A stretch of 57,108 nt of DNA from Nitrospirota bacterium (GTDB taxonomy: Bacteria > Nitrospirota > Thermodesulfovibrionia > Thermodesulfovibrionales > JdFR-88): assembly GCA_021813765.1 (NCBI GenBank), contig JAKAJM010000007.1, positions 1 to 57,108 of the forward strand, read 5' to 3'. The translations under genes and the position numbers were made by a program. The notes under the pieces are model-generated. The model was not told where the DNA came from, searched no databases, and saw nothing but the letters and a program-made list of their open reading frames with translations. This document shows, piece by piece, positions 43,303 through 52,130 of the stretch; positions within the stretch are counted from its first letter, which is position 1; each line of letters opens with the position of its first letter.

Positions 43303-45129
43303 ATGTCTGACGATATGGAAGAGATAATAGCGGATTTCGTTGCAGAGGCCGAGGAGACCCTGGACCGGATAGACCCGCTGTTCATAGAGCTTGATGAGAA
43401 GGGCTTCGACCCCGGGATAATAAACGACATATTCAGGGGCATGCACACCATGAAGGGGGCCGCCGGTTTCCTTGGCTTCCAGAAGATAGTCGATGTTTCT
43501 CACAGGGCCGAGACGATCCTTAAAAAACTTCGCGACAGGGAGATATCCCTTGAGCCCTCCCTTGTGGATGTAATCCTCAAGAGCTTCGATATGGTAAGGC
43601 AGCTTATAGGGGAAATAAAGTCTAAGGGCCAGCCTGAGGCGGACATATCCGGGATGCTTATAGCCCTGGATGGCGCCCTCGATTCCTTCGGAAATCCGCC
43701 GGAGGTAGCCGTAAAGGCAAAAAAGGCCGTGATAGAAAGGCCCGCTTCTTTGGTCCCCTCCAAGCCGGCCAGCGCGGCGCCCGCATGCGTGCCCGAAAAA
43801 GAAACAGCGGCAGCCGGGCAGATGGAAGACTCCCAGTCCAGGCAGAAGGAAAAAGAAAAGGAACTTAAGAGCGAGGCGATTCAGACCCTCAGGATCGGCG
43901 TGGACAAGATAGACCACGTTATGAACCTGACCGGAGAGGTCGTTCTCATAAGAAACAGGCTCCTTAACCTGGCCGGCAGCCTTGAGCAGAGGTATTCCTC
44001 GGACCAGCAGATGGAAAGCCTGCTGGAAGCGGTCTCTTTCCTAGACCTGCTGACGTCTGACATGCAGCTGGCGGTGATGAAGATGCGGATGCAGCCGCTT
44101 AAAAAAGTGTTCGGCAAGTTCCCGCGCATGGTGAAGGAGATATCGGCTCCGCTAGGGAAGGATGTGGAGCTGCGGATAGAGGGTGAGGAGACCGAGGTGG
44201 ACAAGACGGTCATAGAGCAGATCGGCGACCCGCTGGTCCACATAATCAGAAACTCCATTGATCATGCCATCGAGCCAAAAACCGAGCGTATCGCCCTGGG
44301 AAAGCCCGAAAGGGGCGTAATATCTATAAGCGCCAGCCAGAAGGGCAACCAGATCATCATAGAGGTGTCTGACGACGGCAGGGGAATTGACGTTGAGAAG
44401 GTCAAGCGCAAGGCGGTTGAGAAGGGCCTCATAAGCGAGCAGGAGGCGGCGGCCCTCGGCCGGGAGGGAGCGGTGAACCTCATATTCATGCCCGGCCTCT
44501 CCACAAACGACGTGGCGACGGAGCTTTCCGGCCGGGGCGTGGGCATGGACGTCGTGAAAAACAACGTCTCCAAGCTTAACGGCTTCATAGAGACGATCAC
44601 CAAAAAAGGCGTAGGCACTACCTTCAGGATAAGCCTGCCGCTCACGCTGGCCATAATCCATGCCCTGCTGGTGCGGGTAAATGACAGCGTTTACGCCATA
44701 CCGCTTACGCTGGTTGACGAGACCCTTAAGGTGCCAAAAAGCGAGATACAGGGGTTTTTGCACAAAAAGGTCCTGAACATAAGGGGAAGGGTGTACCCGT
44801 ATTTCGAGCTTTCGGACCTCCTGGACGGGCAGTCCGGCCAGCCGGACCTCCGGCAGACTGTCTTTCCGGACATGCCTTCAGACGGCGGGGCCGGGGAGGC
44901 CTCGGGCAGGTATGTTATTGTCGTTGCCGTTGCTGACAGCAGGTTTTGCATAGGGGTTGACGGTCTTCTTGGGCTTCAGGAGGTCGTTATCAAGTCCATC
45001 ACCGGCTCCAGCAGCACCGCTCCGTGCATCCTCGGGGCCACAATATCGGGTGATGGCAAAGTGATATTGATAATAGACCTGGGACATATCGCGCGCAGTC
45101 TCTTTGAGAAGGAGCGTGCGCAGGCATGA
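43303..45129 (+). CDS. cheA: Chemotaxis histidine kinase CheA (no P2 domain)
   Basis: A 608-aa kinase. The P1 phosphotransfer domain has His48 in RGMHTMKGAAGF. A Pro/Ala/Lys-rich linker (about 145-190) replaces the usual P2 CheY-docking domain. Then come the P3 dimerisation helices, the P4 ATPase domain (HIIRNSIDHAIE, DDGRGID, GRGVGMDVV) and a CheW-like P5 domain. It autophosphorylates and feeds CheY and CheB. It is followed after 55 bases by the CheW-CheZ fusion. Confidence 0.95.
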   Translation: MSDDMEEIIADFVAEAEETLDRIDPLFIELDEKGFDPGIINDIFRGMHTMKGAAGFLGFQKIVDVSHRAETILKKLRDREISLEPSLVDVILKSFDMVRQLIGEIKSKGQPEADISGMLIALDGALDSFGNPPEVAVKAKKAVIERPASLVPSKPASAAPACVPEKETAAAGQMEDSQSRQKEKEKELKSEAIQTLRIGVDKIDHVMNLTGEVVLIRNRLLNLAGSLEQRYSSDQQMESLLEAVSFLDLLTSDMQLAVMKMRMQPLKKVFGKFPRMVKEISAPLGKDVELRIEGEETEVDKTVIEQIGDPLVHIIRNSIDHAIEPKTERIALGKPERGVISISASQKGNQIIIEVSDDGRGIDVEKVKRKAVEKGLISEQEAAALGREGAVNLIFMPGLSTNDVATELSGRGVGMDVVKNNVSKLNGFIETITKKGVGTTFRISLPLTLAIIHALLVRVNDSVYAIPLTLVDETLKVPKSEIQGFLHKKVLNIRGRVYPYFELSDLLDGQSGQPDLRQTVFPDMPSDGGAGEASGRYVIVVAVADSRFCIGVDGLLGLQEVVIKSITGSSSTAPCILGATISGDGKVILIIDLGHIARSLFEKERAQA

Positions 45130-45184
45130 GCCGCAATAATAAAGATCAAGAAATAATGAAAAAACTGTTTCCGGAGGTGCAATA

Positions 45185-46375
45185 ATGCGGCAGTACATTG
45201 GCTTTAAACTTGGCTCGATGGAATACACGATCCCGATCCTTAAGGTGCGGGAGATAATAAACACCCCCGTCATCACGCGTATGCCGCAGGCACCAGGCTA
45301 TATCGAGGGCGTCACGAACCTCAGGGGAAGCATTATTGTCATAGTGAGCCTGAGGGCCCTGCTTAATATAAACGGCCAGCAGAACGATGGAGCAGGCGGA
45401 AAGATCATTGTCGTGTCGAGCGGAAAGATCACATTCGGTGTGCTTGTTGACGGCATCACCGGGGTGGTCGAGGTCGACGATTCGGCTGTCGAGCACCCCG
45501 AGAGGTTTTTCTCCGAGAAGATGGAGCAGATCAAGGGGGTTGCCAGGATAAATGACAAACTGCTCGTGCTGCTTGACCCCAGGAAGCTCATTCCGTTCGA
45601 GGACGCGTCGTTATTCGAGGACGATGTTCTGGACGTCACCGAGACGGCAGACGGCCAGGTGGAAGTCACAAAAAGGGTGCAGACAATGGCCGGAGCGGTG
45701 AAGATAAAGGAGGTCCAGGACGCCAAACAGTTTTTCGGGAAGAAGCTGGCCGGCGGCGACGCCGACGGGATAGTGGCCGAGGTCATGCAATTTCTGGACG
45801 CCATAGGGAACCAGGACTACGAGAAGGCGGAAACTATTATCCAGGGCATTATGACAAAGGGGCGCGGAGACCTCTACAATGAGGTCGGAAAGGTTACCCG
45901 CAAGCTCCATAACTCCATAAAAAATTTTAAGGATGCCATTGATCCCAAGCTCAGGGATATGGCTTCGGTCGATATGCCCCAGGCCGTTGACCGCCTGCAG
46001 TTCGTTATCGACCGGACGGAGGAGGCGGCCAACAAGACGATGAGTTTCGTCGAGAGCTATATCCTGAACATGGACGAGCTTTCCTCCCACATCAGGAATA
46101 TAAGGGAGCCCCAGGAATCTGTCGAGTACCTGAAGAGCTTCAAAAACAAGCTGGAGGACGACCTTACTGAAGTGCTTACGACGCAGTCGTTTCAGGACCT
46201 GACCGGCCAGGCGCTCAAAAAAGTGATAGACCTGGTTGGAGACGTCGAAAGAGAGCTTTTGGTGCTTGTGACCAGCTTTGGCGGGAATCTGGAGCAGGCC
46301 TCCTCCAGGGAGTTTGTCTCCGAAAAGGTCACTCAGGAAGGCGTGGACAGCCTTCTTACGGAGCTCGGCTTCTGA
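45185..46375 (+). CDS. CheW-CheZ fusion protein
   Basis: A 396-aa protein. Residues 1-142 form a complete CheW adaptor domain (GFKLGSMEYTIPILKVREII, VTNLRGSIIVIVSLR, VDGITGVVEV). Residues about 195-396 form a CheZ-type phosphatase: long helices, the active-site motif QDLTGQ (337-342, FQDLTGQALKKVIDLV) and a C-terminal CheY-binding peptide VDSLLTELGF like that of E. coli CheZ. One frame spans both with no internal frameshift. It would couple receptors to CheA and dephosphorylate CheY-P in the same array. It follows cheA, takes the place of separate cheW and cheZ genes, and has GGAGG seven bases before the ATG. Confidence 0.9.
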   Translation: MRQYIGFKLGSMEYTIPILKVREIINTPVITRMPQAPGYIEGVTNLRGSIIVIVSLRALLNINGQQNDGAGGKIIVVSSGKITFGVLVDGITGVVEVDDSAVEHPERFFSEKMEQIKGVARINDKLLVLLDPRKLIPFEDASLFEDDVLDVTETADGQVEVTKRVQTMAGAVKIKEVQDAKQFFGKKLAGGDADGIVAEVMQFLDAIGNQDYEKAETIIQGIMTKGRGDLYNEVGKVTRKLHNSIKNFKDAIDPKLRDMASVDMPQAVDRLQFVIDRTEEAANKTMSFVESYILNMDELSSHIRNIREPQESVEYLKSFKNKLEDDLTEVLTTQSFQDLTGQALKKVIDLVGDVERELLVLVTSFGGNLEQASSREFVSEKVTQEGVDSLLTELGF

Positions 46376-46500
46376 AAAATCAGTCATCAGCGGCATATGG
46401 AGACAACTTTGTTTATGACGGCAAAAGGTGAAAATAAAAAAGCCATGACCCGCGATTCCCTCAAGCTGGCCGTCTCCGGGCATAGAAAGGCGGTTTTTTC

Positions 46501-47598
46501 ATGGTAACGGTACTTGTCGTGGACGATTCCGCCTTCATGCGGAACGTCCTTTCAAGGATGCTCGAATCGGACCCGGGCATCAAAGTGGTGGGCACCGCCG
46601 GAAACGGCTCTGAGGCCATCGAAAAGGTAGCGGCGCTCAGGCCGGATGTTGTCACCATGGACGTCGAGATGCCGGGGATGGACGGCATCGAGGCGCTCAA
46701 GAGGATAATGGCCGATAACCCCGTGCCCGTGATAATGCTCAGCTCACAGACCAGCGAGGGGGCAAGGGTGACGCTGCACGCGCTGGAACTGGGCGCAATG
46801 GACTTTGTCCCCAAAAACCTCGCTGAATCCACCCTGGACATAATAAAAGTGAAATCTGTCCTGGTTGAAAAGGTAAAACACCTTGGGCAGAAAAAATTGC
46901 TGGCCAGGCCTGCAAGTCCGCCCTGGGTGAAGGCGTCTATCCCGGCCGATGCTTGCGGGGACCGCATAAATGTGGACATAGTGGCCATCGGCACGTCAAC
47001 AGGCGGGCCCAAATCGCTCCAGCAGATAATACCCTTTTTGCCAGGAAACTTCCCGGTGCCCGTGCTGGTCAGCCAGCATATGCCTGCCAATTTCACAAAA
47101 CCCTTCGCTGAAAGGCTGGACCAGCTTTCCGCCCTGGAAGTGAAGGAGGCCCAAGATGGGGAGATCGCACGGAGCGGAGTCGTTTACATAGCGCCTGGCG
47201 GAGGCCACATGAGCCTGTCCAGCGGGCTGCCCAGGCCTTCCATCACTATAAGTCATGGCGGGAATTTCATCTACAGGCCTTCCGTCGATGCCCTGATGTC
47301 CTCGGTAGCCGCGCACTTTCAGGGGCGTTCCCTGGGAGTGATACTTACCGGCATGGGCAATGACGGATTGCAGGGGCTTGCCAGTCTTAAACGTCAGGGT
47401 GGAAAGATAATTGCGCAGGACGAGAGGACCTGCGTCATTTACGGAATGCCGCGGGTGGTGGTGGAGGCCGGCCTGGCCGACAGCGTGCTGCCTTTGGGAG
47501 AAATACCCGAGGCCATTGTGAGATACGTATGCGGGGCGCCGCCGGGGCGGGGAACCATTTCTTCCTGCCACACGGATTGCGGTTTGGCAATGGACTGA
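46501..47598 (+). CDS. cheB: Chemotaxis methylesterase CheB
   Basis: A 365-aa protein with receiver (phospho-acceptor Asp54 in VTMDVEMPGMDG) and C-terminal methylesterase domain. The catalytic triad is visible: Ser in GTSTGG, His in SQHMP and Asp in GMGNDG. It removes methyl groups from receptors and opposes CheR. A 125-base gap after the fusion gene holds no credible gene or promoter. The last 20 residues are Cys-rich and atypical. Confidence 0.94.
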   Translation: MVTVLVVDDSAFMRNVLSRMLESDPGIKVVGTAGNGSEAIEKVAALRPDVVTMDVEMPGMDGIEALKRIMADNPVPVIMLSSQTSEGARVTLHALELGAMDFVPKNLAESTLDIIKVKSVLVEKVKHLGQKKLLARPASPPWVKASIPADACGDRINVDIVAIGTSTGGPKSLQQIIPFLPGNFPVPVLVSQHMPANFTKPFAERLDQLSALEVKEAQDGEIARSGVVYIAPGGGHMSLSSGLPRPSITISHGGNFIYRPSVDALMSSVAAHFQGRSLGVILTGMGNDGLQGLASLKRQGGKIIAQDERTCVIYGMPRVVVEAGLADSVLPLGEIPEAIVRYVCGAPPGRGTISSCHTDCGLAMD

Positions 47599-47614
47599 AC
47601 GGCGCAAAACATGG

Positions 47615-47644
47615 TTGACGGGTGCCGGAGGCGGAAATTATAAT
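47615..47644 (+). promoter_or_regulatory. Sigma-70-like promoter of the REC-HDOD gene
   Basis: TTGACG (47615-47620) and TATAAT (47639-47644) are 18 bases apart. A start near 47651 would leave only about nine leader bases before ATG 47660, with no ribosome site. Confidence 0.5.
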
Positions 47645-47659
47645 AATCCAGTTTAAAAA

Positions 47660-48880
47660 ATGGCCAGGATTCTTATTATAGATGACGATCCGGAGATCGT
47701 CGAAATTCTCGATCTGTACAGCGATTTCCTGGGTTATGAGGCCGACACCGCGTTCTCGGGCACGCAGGCCGTACAGAAGCTGGCAAGCAACGGCTTTTAT
47801 AACGCCGTGTTCTGCGACCTTACGCTCCAGGACCTGAACGGGGTCAAGGTATTTGAGAAAATGAGCCAGTCGGACCCCGAACTGTCAGGCAGGTTCGTTC
47901 TCCTTACCGGGGCCGCCCTGGACGGGGAGATCGAAAGCCAGGTAAAGTCCAGGAACATAAAAGTCATCCAAAAACCCTTCATATTTGAAGACATAAAGCA
48001 TCTTCTGGAATCGATAGAGGGGCGCGGAGCCGATGCCAGGGACGTCCTTCTGCAGACAAGCAACCTTCCTGCAGTCCCTGCCGTTGCCGCCAGGATACTC
48101 GAGCTGGTTGGAAACGAAAACAGCTCCATTGAGGAACTTAAACAGGCTATAATGGCCGACAATTCCCTGACCTCACGGGTACTGCAAATGGCAAATTCGG
48201 TCTTTTTCCGTATGCGCCAGAAGATCGACACCGTTTCCGATGCCATAGCGATGCTTGGGTTCAATACTATAAGGACGATAGCCCTTGCGGTCTCCACGCG
48301 CAATATTTACAAGAGCTTCGGGTTGCTGGAGCAGAAGCTGTGGGAGCACAGCCTCGGTGTCTCGCTGGCGGCCGGATTGATAGTGGATGAAGCCCGGCTT
48401 TCCAGGAACATAAGGGAGGAGGCGGTTGTGGCGGGGCTTCTGCATGACGTAGGCAAGGTCATAATGAACAACGGACACCCGGACAAGTTTTTGCGCCTTG
48501 CCCAGATCGTGCACGAGGAGCATGTGCCTTATCACACCGTAGAAAAAGAGCTGTTCGGTTTCAGCCATGCCCAGCTGGGCTCGATGCTTGCGGAAAAATG
48601 GGGTTTTTCTGAAACCCTCTCAAGCGTTATACTTCATCACCACGGATGGAGGCAGATGGACAAGGCCTCCGCTGGCGGGCCGGACAAGCTGCGTCATATA
48701 GTAGCCCTGGCCGATGCCCTTTGTGCCAGGCTTGGCATAGGCTATAACAGGCCGATGCCGGACATGGGCCTGGGCGAGCAGGATCTTAAAAAACTGCTGA
48801 AGATAGATGACGCGCCGTACGACAGGCTCGTATCTTCCTTCAAGGAAACGTATCTTCTTGAAAAGATGCTTTTCACATAG
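47660..48880 (+). CDS. REC-HDOD signalling protein
   Basis: A 406-aa protein with an N-terminal receiver (phospho-acceptor Asp53 in VFCDLTLQDLNG) and an HDOD domain (about 125-335). The HDOD part keeps an HD pair followed by VGK (LLHDVGKVIM), unlike many HDOD proteins that have lost it, but lacks the GYP motif of c-di-GMP phosphodiesterases. HDOD proteins regulate signalling by unknown chemistry. Its place after cheB suggests CheA may phosphorylate it. Confidence 0.87.
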   Translation: MARILIIDDDPEIVEILDLYSDFLGYEADTAFSGTQAVQKLASNGFYNAVFCDLTLQDLNGVKVFEKMSQSDPELSGRFVLLTGAALDGEIESQVKSRNIKVIQKPFIFEDIKHLLESIEGRGADARDVLLQTSNLPAVPAVAARILELVGNENSSIEELKQAIMADNSLTSRVLQMANSVFFRMRQKIDTVSDAIAMLGFNTIRTIALAVSTRNIYKSFGLLEQKLWEHSLGVSLAAGLIVDEARLSRNIREEAVVAGLLHDVGKVIMNNGHPDKFLRLAQIVHEEHVPYHTVEKELFGFSHAQLGSMLAEKWGFSETLSSVILHHHGWRQMDKASAGGPDKLRHIVALADALCARLGIGYNRPMPDMGLGEQDLKKLLKIDDAPYDRLVSSFKETYLLEKMLFT

Positions 48881-48894
48881 GAGGTGGTGCAAAA

Positions 48895-49041
48895 ATGTCC
48901 ATCGAACCCATAGGCAACGTCCCGCAGACCCCTGAAATAATAAGACATGAAGGCAATCCCCTGCCCAAAAAGAAAAAAGGAAAGGAAAAGGGGGAGCCTG
49001 ACGGCAAGAAAAAAGAAAAGGGCATAGACATAACCGTCTGA
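48895..49041 (+). CDS. Small Lys-rich protein (48 aa), function unknown
   Basis: ATG 48895 has a perfect ribosome site GGAGGTGG (from 48880), ten bases after the REC-HDOD stop. The 48-aa product has a Lys/Glu-rich middle and ends in GIDITV. Similar short proteins ending in ID-I/V-x-V occur beside flagellar DUF2802 genes in other bacteria as I recall them, but no named family is recognised. Strong ribosome site, conserved frame-like composition and location support it as real. Confidence 0.65.
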   Translation: MSIEPIGNVPQTPEIIRHEGNPLPKKKKGKEKGEPDGKKKEKGIDITV

Positions 49042-49057
49042 GGTTTTTAATTTATTT

Positions 49058-49495
49058 ATGTCTTTAGTTTCTGAAGTTACCGGCTGGACTAGGATGCTCT
49101 GGAAAAAGAAAAGCCAAAAACAGAAAGCAAAAGAAAAAAACAAAGATATCCGTAACAGGGTTGATGCGCCACAAAAGCACCCGGACGGAAACCCGGCCTC
49201 GGACACGCGGCACTCCGCCATCGACGATCTTAAAAAACTGGAAGCAAGAATAGATGAGAAGGTATCCCTCCTCATTGCCCTTGATGAAAGGGTTGGCAGA
49301 AGGATAGAGGCCCTGGAGAAGCTTATGTATTCACCGGTTGCGCATGACCCGGCCCCTGGCAATGCAGACCGCAGTGACGGCATCCTTGCACTCAGGGAAA
49401 AAGGGCTTGATGCTCGCGAGATATCAAAGATACTGGCAGTGCCGGCCGGCGAAGTTGAGCTTATTCTTAACCTGAACAAAAAAAACCGGCCTTAA
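49058..49495 (+). CDS. DUF2802-like flagellar operon protein
   Basis: A 145-aa basic, soluble protein with a short coiled coil (about 52-92) and a C-terminal helix-turn-helix-like segment (ALREKGLDAREISKILAVPAGEVELILNL), the hallmark of DUF2802 proteins often found next to flgF or motility genes. There is no proven function. The start is ATG 49058; ATG 49094 is possible. It follows the small protein by 16 bases. Confidence 0.7.
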   Translation: MSLVSEVTGWTRMLWKKKSQKQKAKEKNKDIRNRVDAPQKHPDGNPASDTRHSAIDDLKKLEARIDEKVSLLIALDERVGRRIEALEKLMYSPVAHDPAPGNADRSDGILALREKGLDAREISKILAVPAGEVELILNLNKKNRP

Positions 49496-49773
49496 GATTT
49501 TTTTTGCTTGTCCCTTATCCAACGTTTTTCCTGTTCACTTTCCCGTCCATGCCCGCCTGATAAATTTCGACATTCGGAAAAACCCGTTAAATAATTGGCG
49601 CTCAAGGTAAATATTGCCAGGGGGGAATTTTTTTCCTTACGGCTTTCAAGCCGCGCCCGGCGTGTTCCTGAGGAAAAGCATGTCTGCCCGAAAAGGGAAA
49701 ACTCCCGTTAAATATAGTGCTTTTCAGCCTTTTTGCCCTTTTTGACAAGAACAGCATTTGTATTTTTTTGAGA
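49496..49773 (+). other. Non-coding interval before flgF
   Basis: About 280 bases without a credible gene. It is rich in T and A runs, with no clear terminator hairpin after the DUF2802-like gene and no GTCA-N6-TGAC box. A regulator site for the flgF sigma-54 promoter is expected in it but is not recognised. Confidence 0.5.
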
Positions 49774-49789
49774 TGGCACCAAAATTGCT
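49774..49789 (+). promoter_or_regulatory. Sigma-54 promoter of flgF operon
   Basis: TGGCACCAAAATTGCT is a near-perfect TGGCAC-N5-TTGCW element (-12 GC at 49787-49788). The transcript should start at about 49800, the base before the flgF ATG. Confidence 0.85.
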
Positions 49790-49800
49790 TTATCCTTGGC

Positions 49801-50508
49801 ATGTACAAAGGAATATACATAGCCCTTTCGGGTGCGGTGCTTAAGCAGCTTCAGATGGATGCGGTCACGGACAACCTTGCGAACTCGAACACGCCCGGCT
49901 ACAAGAAGGAGAGCCTGTCTTTCAGGGACTACCTGATAAACCCGCCGGCGACCACTCTTGAACAGGAGGAAAGGGATTTGAGCACGTTATCCAGCGAAAA
50001 GACGGATATGGTCCAGGGCGATCCGTTCAAGACGGCAAACCCGCTGGACATATCTATCGAGGGACAGGGCTTCATAGCGCTGGAGGGAAACCGTTACACG
50101 AGGCGCGGCGACCTTAAAAGAAGCACTGACGGATTTTTGACATCCTTTAACGGCATAAAGGTCCTTGGAGACAAGGGGCCCATAAAGCTGCCAAAGGGGG
50201 ATGTGAAAATCGATTCCGGCGGAGGAGTGTTCGTGAACGGACAGAAGGTGGACAACATCAGGCTTGTGGACCTGTCTAGCCAGCAGGGGCTGACCAGGAT
50301 GGGATCCGGCATCTTCTATTCGAAGGCGGCGGTGGTAAGCTCCACCGCGACGGTGAAGCAGGGCTACCTTGAGGCCAGCAATGTGGATGTGGTCAAGGAG
50401 ATGGTCAGGATGATAGACGCCCTCAGGGAGTTTGAGACCTTCCAGAAGACCATACAGACTTTTGATTCGGCCGCCAGCAAGGTAGTGAACGATATGGCGC
50501 AGATTTAG
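49801..50508 (+). CDS. flgF: Flagellar basal-body rod protein FlgF
   Basis: Rod protein, 235 aa. The start [12 protein letters not shown] is the canonical beginning of this family, so ATG 49801 is firm even though the frame is open upstream to 49717 across the promoter. The rod signature [16 protein letters not shown] and the C-terminal [21 protein letters not shown] are complete. No ribosome site precedes it; see the sigma-54 promoter spacing. Confidence 0.94.
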   Translation: MYKGIYIALSGAVLKQLQMDAVTDNLANSNTPGYKKESLSFRDYLINPPATTLEQEERDLSTLSSEKTDMVQGDPFKTANPLDISIEGQGFIALEGNRYTRRGDLKRSTDGFLTSFNGIKVLGDKGPIKLPKGDVKIDSGGGVFVNGQKVDNIRLVDLSSQQGLTRMGSGIFYSKAAVVSSTATVKQGYLEASNVDVVKEMVRMIDALREFETFQKTIQTFDSAASKVVNDMAQI

Positions 50509-50567
50509 CGGACTCAGTAAAAGAAAAAAACAGATTCATCTGTGGAAAAGATAAGGAGGCTTTGAGG

Positions 50568-51362
50568 ATGTTAAGGTCATTGATGATTGCCTCAACCGGC
50601 ATGGAGGCGCAGCAGCTGAACATAGACACCATCGCCAACAACCTGGCCAACGTCAACACGACGGGTTTCAAAAGGAGCAGGGCGGACTTCGAGGACCTGA
50701 TCTACGAGGACCTGAGCGCACCCGGCACTTCATCCTCAAATACGACTCAGTTGCCCACAGGCATACAGATAGGGCTTGGCGTAAAGCCCGCAGCGGTGCA
50801 GAAGATATTTCAGCAGGGGGACCTCACGCAGACCACCAACCCGCTTGACTTGGCCATACAGGGAGACGGTCTTTTCCAGGTGGACATGCCCGACGGCACC
50901 ATAGCCTATACCAGGGCCGGGTCGTTCAAGCTTGACAACAATGGCCGCATCGTGAACTCCGACGGGTATCCGCTTGAGCCCAACATTACGATACCTCTTA
51001 ACACCACCCAGATAAACATAGGCGCCGACGGCACGGTCACGGCGGTGCAGGCGGGCAGCACGACCCCGGTGAACGTGGGGCAGATAGAGCTTGCCAAGTT
51101 CACCAACGAGAGCGGTCTTCAGGCCATGGGGGACGGTCTTTATACGCCCACCGGCTCCTCTGGAGACCCTATCCTTGCAAATCCCTCAGTGGACGGGATG
51201 GGCACCATCCAGCAGGGGTACCTGGAGATGAGCAACGTAAACGTGGTTGAGGAGATGGTCAACATGATAGCCAGCGAGCGGGCGTACGAGATAAATTCAA
51301 AGGCGGTGCAGGCCTCGGACCAGATGCTCATGGACACCAATAACATGAGGGCTGCGGCATAG
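50568..51362 (+). CDS. flgG: Flagellar distal rod protein FlgG
   Basis: Distal rod subunit, 264 aa, normal length. It has the signature [26 protein letters not shown] and the C-terminus [31 protein letters not shown] 50568 has AAGGAGG (50553-50559) eight bases upstream; a TTG six bases earlier is unlikely. Confidence 0.96.
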   Translation: MLRSLMIASTGMEAQQLNIDTIANNLANVNTTGFKRSRADFEDLIYEDLSAPGTSSSNTTQLPTGIQIGLGVKPAAVQKIFQQGDLTQTTNPLDLAIQGDGLFQVDMPDGTIAYTRAGSFKLDNNGRIVNSDGYPLEPNITIPLNTTQINIGADGTVTAVQAGSTTPVNVGQIELAKFTNESGLQAMGDGLYTPTGSSGDPILANPSVDGMGTIQQGYLEMSNVNVVEEMVNMIASERAYEINSKAVQASDQMLMDTNNMRAAA

Positions 51363-51372
51363 AGGTAGCGCC

Positions 51373-52074
51373 ATGAAAAAAATAGCGGCCCTTTTCATAG
51401 CGTTCTTCCTTCTGGCATCCCCGGCCTTTGCCGGGGGCCTTGCCGGTATGAAGGCCGTGCTTAAGGCCTATATCGAGGGGCGGTACCACTGGAGCAAGGT
51501 GCGCATAGAGGACCTTGCCATGGAGGGCGGCCAGCCGGGTGGCCTTCCTGAGTCTGTAAGCCTTATCGAGGGGCCGCCCGGGAAAACGGTTTTTGCCCTC
51601 CGTTTTGAAGGAGGTCGGCAAGCGACCGCAACCGCGACGGTGACGGCATTCGAAACGGTCGTGAAGAGCACGCATCTGCTAAAGGCAAACTCTGTGGTCG
51701 GACCCGGGGACGTGTCGGCTATGCCGGTGGAGGTTTCCCGGTTGCCAAGCGAGGGCTTTTTCAAGAAGGACTCCCAGGTGGTTGGCAAGATTCTTACCTG
51801 TTCGGTTGGGGCCGGGGTCACCATCCTTGCCACGATGGTCAGCAAGGCCCCGCTGGTTGGCAGGGGGCACAGGGTGACGATCATGGTCGATACCCCCGGG
51901 TTCAGGATAACCACGCCGGGGGAGCTGGTGGCCAGCGCCCGCGTGGGAGGCTACGCCAAGGTCATGAACACCTCTTCAAGGAAGATGCTGTCTGGCATCC
52001 TGGTGGATGAAAATACCGTCCGCATCCAGGACGGCATGGGAGAAGACGGCGGCGAGCGCGGGTACCGGCCGTAA
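51373..52074 (+). CDS. flgA: Flagellar P-ring chaperone FlgA
   Basis: A 233-aa periplasmic protein helping FlgI form the P-ring. A Sec signal peptide with cleavage after ASPAFA starts the protein, and a SAF domain (about residues 95-155, containing STHLLKANSVVGPGDV) and the C-terminal beta domain follow. Its place between flgG and flgH is classical. Confidence 0.92.
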   Translation: MKKIAALFIAFFLLASPAFAGGLAGMKAVLKAYIEGRYHWSKVRIEDLAMEGGQPGGLPESVSLIEGPPGKTVFALRFEGGRQATATATVTAFETVVKSTHLLKANSVVGPGDVSAMPVEVSRLPSEGFFKKDSQVVGKILTCSVGAGVTILATMVSKAPLVGRGHRVTIMVDTPGFRITTPGELVASARVGGYAKVMNTSSRKMLSGILVDENTVRIQDGMGEDGGERGYRP

Positions 52075-52130
52075 AATGAACAAAGAAAAGAAAAAGAGTC
52101 CTTTTTCTGATTTTTTAGCGGGGAGAACTC

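Noticed and set aside
46376-46500. Possible promoter or small gene between the CheW-CheZ gene and cheB
   Set aside because: No convincing promoter boxes, GTCA-N6-TGAC motif, terminator or coded frame with a ribosome site is visible.
49717-49800. N-terminal extension of flgF
   Set aside because: The extension crosses the sigma-54 promoter, and the family start [12 protein letters not shown] begins at 49801.
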